From positions 39,124-103,123 of the forward strand of contig NZ_RHQM01000016.1 of NCBI RefSeq assembly GCF_003935375.1: DNA of 64,000 bases, given 5' to 3'. The stretch comes from Stutzerimonas xanthomarina (GTDB taxonomy: Bacteria; Pseudomonadota; Gammaproteobacteria; Pseudomonadales; Pseudomonadaceae). The position numbers and the translations under genes were made by a program. Below the pieces are notes generated by a model, which was not told the origin of the DNA, searched no databases, and saw only the letters and a program-made list of their open reading frames with translations. This document shows positions 57,489-64,000 of the stretch, piece after piece. Position 1 is the first letter of the stretch, and each line of letters starts with the position of its first letter.

Positions 57489-58304
57489 ATGAACGTGACA
57501 CGCGGAGTGGCCTGGCTGGCACGCAGCGGCTATGCGGCCCGGGGTGTGGTGTACGTGATCGTCGGTTTTTTCGCGATCATGGCAGCACTCGGTTCCGGCA
57601 AAACGGTCGACACTCGCGGCGCAGTGCAGCAACTGCTCAGCCAGCCGTTTGGAGCGATGCTGCTCTGGCTGGTGGTAATCGGCCTGTTAGCGCACGTGGC
57701 ATGGCGGCTGACCCAAGGCATTGGTGACACAGACCGGCACGGCCATGACGCCAAGGGACTGCTGATCCGCGCGGGGCTGGTGAGCAGCGGCGTGGTCAAC
57801 TTGCTGCTCGCACTGTTCACGCTGAGCATGCTGGTGAGCGGGCTGGACCGTTTCTCCGAGGGCGGCGGTGGTTCGGGTGGCGAAAGCACCGACAGCCTCA
57901 TGCGTTTTCTTGGCCTGAAGCACTCCCACTGGCTGATCTGGGCAATTGCGCTGATTCCACTTGGTGTCGCCATTGCGCATCTGATCAAGGCATGGCGCGC
58001 GCGTTTCGAGCGCTACTTTCAGTGCGATGAACGCACCATGCAGCTGGTTCGCCCCATCTCGCGTGTTGGGCTGGCTGCACGTGGCTGTTCCTTTCTGATC
58101 ATCGCCGGGCTGCTGTTCATGGGCGGGAGCCGCTACGAGCCCACCGATCCACCCGGCCTCAAGGAAGCGCTCGAAGCGCTTCAGGGCATGCCTGCGGGTG
58201 GCGCGCTGCTGCTGGCAATCGGGGTCGGCCTGCTGGCCTTCGCTGTGTACAGCTTCGCCGAGGCACGCTGGCGGCGGATCGATTTGTCGGAAGTGACGAA
58301 TTGA
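57489..58304 (+). CDS. DUF1206 family membrane protein
   Basis: 271-residue membrane protein with the three repeated membrane-pair units of DUF1206 (ARSGYAARGVVYVIVGFFAI, LVSSGVVNLLLALFTL, RVGLAARGCSFLIIAGLLF). Function unknown. Divergent from the small-lipoprotein cassette with about 240 bases between starts. Confidence 0.85.
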   Translation: MNVTRGVAWLARSGYAARGVVYVIVGFFAIMAALGSGKTVDTRGAVQQLLSQPFGAMLLWLVVIGLLAHVAWRLTQGIGDTDRHGHDAKGLLIRAGLVSSGVVNLLLALFTLSMLVSGLDRFSEGGGGSGGESTDSLMRFLGLKHSHWLIWAIALIPLGVAIAHLIKAWRARFERYFQCDERTMQLVRPISRVGLAARGCSFLIIAGLLFMGGSRYEPTDPPGLKEALEALQGMPAGGALLLAIGVGLLAFAVYSFAEARWRRIDLSEVTN

Positions 58305-58391
58305 AGCCCGGACAGCCTCGACGGAGAGGCCGGGCAGCAGCAACTATCGATATGGGGCGGAACGGTTAGAACCGGGACACCGGTTCCAACC

Positions 58392-58419
58392 GCAGGTCGA
58401 GCAGCCATGCTCGACCTGC
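58392..58419. other. Hairpin after DUF1206 and putP
   Basis: GCAGGTCGAGCA and TGCTCGACCTGC pair perfectly over twelve bases around GCCA, between convergent genes. No T run; probably a shared terminator-like structure. Confidence 0.5.
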
Positions 58420-58429
58420 GCTGCACAAA

Positions 58430-59914
58430 TCAGCCGGCGTGGTAGTCCGCGTCGGCTTCTTCGAAGCGCTTGATGATACTCGGGGCGGGTTCGGCGCCCA
58501 TCTTGCTCACTACATAGATGGCGATGCTGGCGAAGATGAAGCCCGGGATGATTTCGTACAGGCCCAGACCGATGAACTCCTTCCACACCACCACGGTGAC
58601 CGCACCGACCAGCATGCCAACCAAGGCACCGTTACGGGTCATGCGCTTCCACAGCAGCGAGATCAGCACCACCGGCCCGAACGCCGCGCCGAAGCCCGCC
58701 CAGGCGTAGGACACGAGGCCCAGCACCTTGCTGTCGGGGTTGGAGGCGATGCCGATGGCGATCAGTGCGATCAACAGCACCATGCCGCGGCCGACCCAGA
58801 CCAGTTCGGTCTGCGAGGCATTTTTGCGCAGCATCGCCTTGTAGAAGTCCTGGGTCAGCGCGCTGGAGCTGACCAGCAGCTGGGCACTGAGGGTACTCAT
58901 CACCGCCGCCAGCACGCCGGAGAGGATGATGCCCGCAACCCAGGGGTTGAACAGGATCTTCACCAGCTCCATGAATACCCGCTCGCCGTTCTGGCTGACC
59001 GCACCGGCCTGCTCCGGATGATCAGCGAAGTAGGCGATGCCGAGGAAGCCCACCGCGACCGCGCCGGCCAGGGTCAGGATCATCCAGGTCATGCCGATGC
59101 GGCGGGCATTGGGGATGGTCTTGATCGAGTCGGCGGCCATGAAGCGCACCAGAATGTGTGGTTGGCCGAAATAGCCCAGGCCCCACGCCAGCAGCGAAAT
59201 GATGGCGACGAAGGACAGCCCGCGGAACATGTCGAAGTTGGCCGGGTTCTGCGCTTCGATAGTGGCCATCGCGGTGCCCATGTCGCCGAGGGCGAGAATG
59301 ACGAACACCGGGGTGATCAGCAGCGCGAAGATCATCAGCGTGGCCTGTACGGTGTCGGTCCAGCTCACCGCCAGGAAGCCGCCGATGAACACGTAGAGAA
59401 TGGTCGCCGCTGCACCGACCCATAGTGCGTATTCGTACGGCATGCCAAAGGTGGACTCGAACAGGCGCGCACCGGCAACCACGCCTGAGGCGCAGTAGAT
59501 GGTGAAGAACACCAGGATCACCAGCGCGGAGAAGATCCGCAGCATGCGGCTCTCGTCTTCGAAGCGGTGCGAGAAGTAGTCCGGCAGGGTCAGGGCGTTG
59601 TGGTTGTGCTCGGTGTGCACGCGCAGGCGCCCGGCGACGAACAGCCAGTTCAGCCAGGCGCCGACGATCAGGCCAATGGCGATCCAGCTTTCCGACAGGC
59701 CGGCGACGAAGATCGCGCCGGGCAGGCCCATCAGCAGCCAGCCGCTCATGTCCGAGGCGCCGGCCGACAGCGCCGTGACGAAGCTGCCGAGGCTGCGCCC
59801 GCCGAGGATGTAATCGGAGAAGTTCTTGGTGGCGCGGTAGGCGATGAAACCGATCAGGATCATCGCCGCAATGTAGATCACGAAGGTGATCAGAGTGGGA
59901 GTGCTGACGTTCAT
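58430..59914 (-). CDS. putP: Sodium/proline symporter (PutP), copy 1
   Basis: 494-residue SSS-family symporter with about thirteen membrane segments. Conserved PutP stretches include FSDYILGGRSLGSFVTALSAGASDMSGW and LSAQLLVSSSALTQDFY. A near-identical copy lies at 62712 and runs off the window. Between the two copies sits a ZnuD-like receptor gene. No putA is adjacent. Confidence 0.92.
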   Translation of the reverse strand: MNVSTPTLITFVIYIAAMILIGFIAYRATKNFSDYILGGRSLGSFVTALSAGASDMSGWLLMGLPGAIFVAGLSESWIAIGLIVGAWLNWLFVAGRLRVHTEHNHNALTLPDYFSHRFEDESRMLRIFSALVILVFFTIYCASGVVAGARLFESTFGMPYEYALWVGAAATILYVFIGGFLAVSWTDTVQATLMIFALLITPVFVILALGDMGTAMATIEAQNPANFDMFRGLSFVAIISLLAWGLGYFGQPHILVRFMAADSIKTIPNARRIGMTWMILTLAGAVAVGFLGIAYFADHPEQAGAVSQNGERVFMELVKILFNPWVAGIILSGVLAAVMSTLSAQLLVSSSALTQDFYKAMLRKNASQTELVWVGRGMVLLIALIAIGIASNPDSKVLGLVSYAWAGFGAAFGPVVLISLLWKRMTRNGALVGMLVGAVTVVVWKEFIGLGLYEIIPGFIFASIAIYVVSKMGAEPAPSIIKRFEEADADYHAG

Positions 59915-60060
59915 GGGACTTGTTTTCCTTGTTGGTCCTGACATTCCATCGCAGCGCGGACAACGACCGGCACCCGCAACGGAACAATCGAGGGGCGCAA
60001 GGATAGCGCGTCATCCGCGTACTTGCGCGTGACCGCGAGGTTTTGCCTGCCGGAATGAAC

Positions 60061-60087
60061 GAGGGCCGGCAGTAGCTGCCGGCCCTC
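60061..60087 (-). terminator. Candidate terminator after the ZnuD-like gene
   Basis: GAGGGCCGGCAG and CTGCCGGCCCTC form a perfect 12-base stem around a 3-base loop, 29 bases after the stop. Only a weak T stretch follows on the minus strand. Confidence 0.6.
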
Positions 60088-60115
60088 CGTCAGTGCTGCA
60101 AGGTAATTGTCCGAC

Positions 60116-62137
60116 TCAGAACGCCAGGCGCAAGCCTACCGTCAGATTGCGCCCAGGCAGCAGCACCTCATCCTTGATGAAGGAGGTGTGCTGACGGGCC
60201 TTTTCGTCCAGCAGGTTGTTGGCCTTGAGGTAGAGCAGGTAATCGGTCTGGTTCAGCGAGCCGCTATAACCCAGGCTGGCGCCCAGCATGTTGTAGCCAT
60301 CGGTTTCACTTTCGTAGTCGGCCAGCTCGTCCTGGCGCTGCACGCGATAGAACTCCAGCTGGCCGTTGAGCGCCGGGGTGAAGCTCTGGTCCACCCGCAC
60401 CCCCAGGCGATCGGCGGGGATACGCGGCAGGTCGCCGCCGCCGTCGCGCAGCTTGCCACGCACGTGGTCGCCGAAGAGGGTGAAGGCGGTGGCGTCGGTG
60501 GCCTGGAAGCGCACCTCCCCTTCCGCCCCGGTGAGCACGGCGTCCTGCTGGCGATACTCGATCTCGCGGTAGCCGCCACCGATGTCGTTGCCGGTGTCGG
60601 CGGCATAGATGAAGTCATCCACCTCGTTGCGGAAAACGCTGAGGCTGAAGGTCGTGCGGCCGGCGAACTTGCGCAGGGTGATCTCGGCGTTATGCGAGGT
60701 TTCCTCTTCCAGCTCGACATTGCCCAGTTCGACGGTGCGGGTCGCCGCATGCGGGCCGTTGGCGTAGAGCTCCTCGGCACTGGGCAGGCGCTGCGAACGG
60801 GTCAGCGAGAAGCCCAGTGAGTACTGCGGCGCGAAGGTCCAGACCGCACCGGCGGACATCGACGTGCCGCTGTGGTCGGTATCCGGGCGGCCATCGGCAT
60901 CGATGTCCTGCCATTCGTGGCGCAGGCCGAGCTCGTAGCGCCAGGCGCCAGCGGTGTATTCCTCCAGCAGGAACAGGCCGTGGTTGCGGGTCAGGGTCTG
61001 CAGCACATAGGCCTCTTCGCCGAGAGCTTCAAAATCGCGACGCAGCGTCTGCGCACCGACCACACCGCGCCAGCCGAACAGCGGCTGATGGGTCAGCTCC
61101 AGGCGTGCGTCGGTGGCGTCGTTGTTGAAGCGGGTGCCCACTTCCCCGCCTTCGATTTCCTTGTGCTGATAGTCGCTGTGGCCGATGCGCAGCCTCGCCA
61201 GCTCGAAGCCCGGCAGCGGATCGCTCAGCTCGCCGCGCAGGTCCCAGCGCTTCTGGCGCATGTCGACATAGGGCACGCTGCCATGTTCGTCATGATCATG
61301 GTCGTCATCATCGTCGTGGTCATCATGGCCACCACAGTGCCAGTCGTTGCCGTGGGTGTGGCAATCGGCGTGCTCATGGGCCAGCAGCCCGTAGCGATTG
61401 TTCTGCTCACCGTAGGCGGCACCGATGTAGCCGCGCTCGCCAATGAAGCTGGCACCCAGATTGAAGCTGTCGGTGTCGTGGTAGGAGCCTTCCTGCTTTT
61501 TCGGCGAACCGGGGATTTCATAGGGATCGGCCTGGCGCTTGGTGCCTTCGGCACGCACGGCGAAATTGCCGCTGCCGGCGGTGATACCGAATACCCCTGC
61601 CCCTTCGTTGGCGGCGCTGTTGGCGCGCAGCTCCAGCTCGCCTTCGTAGCCCTTCTCCGGGACGCGAGTGGGGATCTTCTTGTCGATCACGTTGACCACA
61701 CCGCCGATAGCGCCGCCGCCATAGAGCAGGGTCGCCGGTCCCTTGAGCACCTCGATGCGCTCGGCCAGCAGCGGCTCGCTGGTCACCGCGTGGTCGGGGC
61801 TGATGGTAGAAGCGTCGAGCAACTCCACGCCATCGCTCAGCACCTTGACCCGGGCGCCATCCAGCCCGCGAATCACCGGGCGCGCCACACCGGCGCCGAA
61901 ACTGCTGGAGCGTACGCCGGGCACGCTTTCCAGGGTTTCACCCAGCGACGCCTCGCGACGCAGCACCAGTTCATCTCCCTCCATCACGGCAGCTGGCGTG
62001 GTCATCTCATGGCTCTGCTTGGCCAGGCCGCTGGCGCTGACCACCACGGATTGCAGTTCGACCGGTTCGACGGCCCAGGCAGACGGAACCAGGGCTAGGC
62101 TGATCGCCCAGGCCAGGGGATGACGCTTCAGTTTCAT
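60116..62137 (-). CDS. TonB-dependent receptor, ZnuD-like (zinc)
   Basis: 673-residue outer-membrane receptor: signal peptide ending SAWA, a plug (DGARVKVLSDGVELLDAS, LLYGGGAIGGVVNVIDKK) and a barrel ending LTVGLRLAF. Residues about 251-288 form a His/Asp/Cys-rich loop (HEHADCHTHGNDWHCGG, then HDDHDDDDDHDHDEHGS) like that of ZnuD, which binds zinc. A Zur-like palindrome at 62239-62251 lies about 100 bases upstream of its start. Copper or another metal remains possible. Confidence 0.8.
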   Translation of the reverse strand: MKLKRHPLAWAISLALVPSAWAVEPVELQSVVVSASGLAKQSHEMTTPAAVMEGDELVLRREASLGETLESVPGVRSSSFGAGVARPVIRGLDGARVKVLSDGVELLDASTISPDHAVTSEPLLAERIEVLKGPATLLYGGGAIGGVVNVIDKKIPTRVPEKGYEGELELRANSAANEGAGVFGITAGSGNFAVRAEGTKRQADPYEIPGSPKKQEGSYHDTDSFNLGASFIGERGYIGAAYGEQNNRYGLLAHEHADCHTHGNDWHCGGHDDHDDDDDHDHDEHGSVPYVDMRQKRWDLRGELSDPLPGFELARLRIGHSDYQHKEIEGGEVGTRFNNDATDARLELTHQPLFGWRGVVGAQTLRRDFEALGEEAYVLQTLTRNHGLFLLEEYTAGAWRYELGLRHEWQDIDADGRPDTDHSGTSMSAGAVWTFAPQYSLGFSLTRSQRLPSAEELYANGPHAATRTVELGNVELEEETSHNAEITLRKFAGRTTFSLSVFRNEVDDFIYAADTGNDIGGGYREIEYRQQDAVLTGAEGEVRFQATDATAFTLFGDHVRGKLRDGGGDLPRIPADRLGVRVDQSFTPALNGQLEFYRVQRQDELADYESETDGYNMLGASLGYSGSLNQTDYLLYLKANNLLDEKARQHTSFIKDEVLLPGRNLTVGLRLAF

Positions 62138-62238
62138 GTGACTCTCCAGACAGTGGCGGTTGCCTTCCGAGGCAACCGAAGACGACTGTGCGCCGCCCCG
62201 CTCGCGAGGGCCGGCTTCGCGGGGCGAGAATCTAACAT

Positions 62239-62251
62239 GTTATATCGTAAC
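62239..62251. promoter_or_regulatory. Candidate Zur box
   Basis: GTTATATCGTAAC, near the Zur core GTTAT-N3-ATAAC with one mismatch, in the divergent gap between the ZnuD-like gene and the DUF3203 gene. It could control both. Confidence 0.5.
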
Positions 62252-62363
62252 GTTTAAGTCTGTTTTTCCAGTAATAGGTACAACGGATGCACCCTGTTCG
62301 TGGTCGACATGGAAACGCCGGGCGAACCGCGCGCGGCTTTGGCACCGCTTCGGGAGACAGATC

Positions 62364-62588
62364 ATGACCGTAGACATCGACACCACCACCGGTACCTGCT
62401 GCGTGGTCATCAACGGCAATACACACCGCAGCGCCCTGATGGACGTACGCATCACCACCGATCCACAAGCACGGATGTCGGTGATGAACATCGACGGCAC
62501 CAGCATCCATGTACCGGAAGACGAAGCCGAACACCTGATCGCGGCGGGTGCGGTGGACGACCGCTCCAACTTGGTAGCGGACGACTGA
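62364..62588 (+). CDS. DUF3203 family protein
   Basis: 74-residue small protein (MTVDIDTTTGTCCVVINGN, VPEDEAEHLIAAGAVDDR) matching DUF3203, a conserved pseudomonad family of unknown function. Divergent from the ZnuD-like gene with the Zur-like site between them. A terminator follows at 62609. Confidence 0.75.
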   Translation: MTVDIDTTTGTCCVVINGNTHRSALMDVRITTDPQARMSVMNIDGTSIHVPEDEAEHLIAAGAVDDRSNLVADD

Positions 62589-62608
62589 TACGGCGACCGG
62601 AAAAGCAA

Positions 62609-62628
62609 AACCCCGGCTAGCCGGGGTT
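62609..62628 (+). terminator. Terminator after the DUF3203 gene
   Basis: AACCCCGG and CCGGGGTT pair over eight bases around CTAG, 20 bases after the stop. Preceded by an A run, so it may also work for the reverse direction. Confidence 0.78.
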
Positions 62629-62711
62629 CTGGTTGCGCAAGGTAATGGCCTACGCCGGCCAGGCGTTCAAGGTGCGAATGATCCTGCTGCGGTCAATGCA
62701 CCGTGCCCTTC

Positions 62712-64000
62712 TTAGCCCGCGTGATAATCCGCGTCGGCTTCTTCGAAGCGCTTGATGATGGTCGGGGCCGGCTCGGCGCCCAGCTTGCTTACCACGACGA
62801 TGGCGATGCTGGCGAGGATGAAGCCCGGGATGATTTCGTACAGGCCCAGGCCGATGAACTCCTTCCACACCACCACGGTGACCGCCCCCACCAGCATGCC
62901 GGCCAGTGCGCCGTTGCGGGTCATGCGCTTCCACAGCAGCGAGATCAGCACCACCGGACCGAACGCTGCACCGAAGCCGGCCCAGGCATAGGACACCAGA
63001 CCCAGCACCTTGCTCTCCGGGTTGGAGGCGATGCCGATGGCGATCAGCGCGATCAGCAGCACCATCGCCCGGCCGACCCAGACCAGCTCGGTCTGCGACG
63101 CGCTTTTGCGCAGCATCGCCTTGTAGAAGTCCTGGGTCAGCGCGCTGGAGCTGACCAAGAGCTGCGCACTGAGCGTACTCATCACCGCTGCCAGTACGCC
63201 GGAGAGGATGATGCCGGCAACCCACGGGTTGAACAGGATCTTCACCAGCTCCATGAACACGCGCTCACCGTTCTGGCTCACAGGGCCCGCCTGTTCCGGA
63301 TGGCCGGCGAAATAAGCGATACCGAAAAAGCCCACCGCCACGGCGCCAGCCAGGGTGAGGATCATCCACGCCATGCCGATGCGGCGGGCGTTGGGGATGG
63401 TCTTGATCGAGTCCGCCGCCATGAAGCGCACTAGGATGTGCGGCTGGCCGAAGTAGCCCAGGCCCCAGGCCAGCAACGAGATGATCGCGACGAAGGAGAG
63501 CCCGCTGAACATGTCGAATGCCGCCGGGTTCTGGGTGGCGATCGTATCCATCGCAGCACCCATGTCACCCAGGGCGAGGATGACGAACACCGGGGTGATC
63601 AGCAGCGCGAAGATCATCAGCGTCGCCTGCACGGTGTCGGTCCAACTGACAGCGAGAAAGCCACCGATGAACACATAGAGGATGGTCGCCGCCGCGCCGA
63701 TCCACAGTGCGAATTCGTATGGCACGCCGAAGCTGCTCTCGAACAGCCGCGCACCGGCGACCACGCCCGAGGCGCAATAGATGGTGAAGAACACCAGAAT
63801 CACCAGCGCAGAGAAGATCCGCAGCATGCGGCTCTCGTCCTCGAAGCGGTGCGAGAAGTAATCCGGCAGCGTCAGGGCGTTGTGGTTGTGCTCGGTGTGC
63901 ACGCGCAGGCGCCCGGCGACGAACAGCCAGTTCAGCCAGGCGCCGACGATCAGGCCAATGGCGATCCAGCTTTCCGACAGGCCGGCGACGAAGATCGCAC
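62712..64000 (-). CDS. Sodium/proline symporter (PutP), copy 2, 5' end cut by window edge
   Basis: Second PutP copy; about 429 codons are visible and the N-terminal ~65 residues are outside the window. It differs from copy 1 at scattered positions (for example FESSFGVPYEFALWIG against FESTFGMPYEYALWVG). The last visible stretch, about 63868-63997, is almost identical at DNA level to 59588-59717 in copy 1, suggesting recent gene conversion. An ATG at 63902 exists but only begins an internal segment. Confidence 0.9.
   Translation of the reverse strand, partial: AIFVAGLSESWIAIGLIVGAWLNWLFVAGRLRVHTEHNHNALTLPDYFSHRFEDESRMLRIFSALVILVFFTIYCASGVVAGARLFESSFGVPYEFALWIGAAATILYVFIGGFLAVSWTDTVQATLMIFALLITPVFVILALGDMGAAMDTIATQNPAAFDMFSGLSFVAIISLLAWGLGYFGQPHILVRFMAADSIKTIPNARRIGMAWMILTLAGAVAVGFFGIAYFAGHPEQAGPVSQNGERVFMELVKILFNPWVAGIILSGVLAAVMSTLSAQLLVSSSALTQDFYKAMLRKSASQTELVWVGRAMVLLIALIAIGIASNPESKVLGLVSYAWAGFGAAFGPVVLISLLWKRMTRNGALAGMLVGAVTVVVWKEFIGLGLYEIIPGFILASIAIVVVSKLGAEPAPTIIKRFEEADADYHAG

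Noticed and set aside
59022..60014. Arg-rich minus-strand frame inside putP
   Set aside because: Alternate-frame shadow of a membrane-protein gene.

Overview
The window is a high-GC chromosomal segment with densely packed, ordinary bacterial genes. Gene content (napEDABC nitrate reductase, ModABC, aerobic-type late B12 genes with BtuB, cytochrome bd with CydX/CydP, YcgL/RNase D/YcgN neighbourhood, beta-ketoadipate genes with PcaR, MetG beside Mrp, TtcA) points to a gammaproteobacterium of the Pseudomonas stutzeri (Stutzerimonas) type. This is inferred from gene content and recognised protein families; no search was run. There is no phage, insertion sequence, integron or CRISPR array, and both ends of the window cut through a gene.

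Region by region. 1-7.7 kb: housekeeping and periplasmic genes (threonine aldolase cut by the left edge, M61-like peptidase, YcgN, Met-rich periplasmic protein, YcgL-RNase D, mercaptopyruvate sulfurtransferase, FadL-type porin, periplasmic glutathione peroxidase). 7.8-11.8 kb: modABC molybdate importer, a RidA-like protein and a divergent LysR regulator. 11.8-24.4 kb: a 13-gene minus-strand B12 operon that starts at a cobalamin riboswitch and runs btuB, an unknown membrane protein, cobO, cobB, bluB, a BtuF-like protein, cbiB, cobD, cobQ, cobU, cobT, cobC, cobS. Nearly every junction in it is overlapping or within a few bases. It covers the outer-membrane uptake, adenosylation and nucleotide-loop half of the pathway; the corrin-ring genes are not in the window.

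24.5-33.7 kb: a phosphoesterase, NhaD antiporter, two NlpC/P60 lipoproteins, a sirtuin and the cytochrome bd operon cydP-cydA-cydB-cydX-ybgE. 33.7-41.2 kb: a Tag-like glycosylase that seems to lack key residues, a DAHP synthase behind an aromatic-codon leader peptide and intrinsic terminator (transcription attenuation), ttcA, a DnaJ-related protein, two Yip1-type membrane proteins, SprT and an MFS exporter. 41.4-51.3 kb: napEDABC, dcd, a cold-shock protein, mrp, metG, a CWC protein, rsuA and a tRNA-Gly(CCC).

51.4-56.4 kb: the common lower branch of the beta-ketoadipate pathway (enol-lactone hydrolase, CatIJ-type CoA transferase, thiolase) with its IclR-type regulator PcaR and matching palindromic operators in front of both transcription units. 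56.5-64 kb: three small lipoproteins behind a sigma-22/RpoE-like promoter, a DUF1206 membrane protein, and two near-identical PutP proline symporters flanking a ZnuD-like TonB receptor that has a His/Asp-rich loop and a Zur-like operator.

The least explained pieces are the second aromatic-rich small ORF in the DAHP synthase leader, the B12-operon membrane protein, and the small-lipoprotein cassette with a shared Cys-terminal tail. Nothing here is a clear-cut new defence or mobile system.
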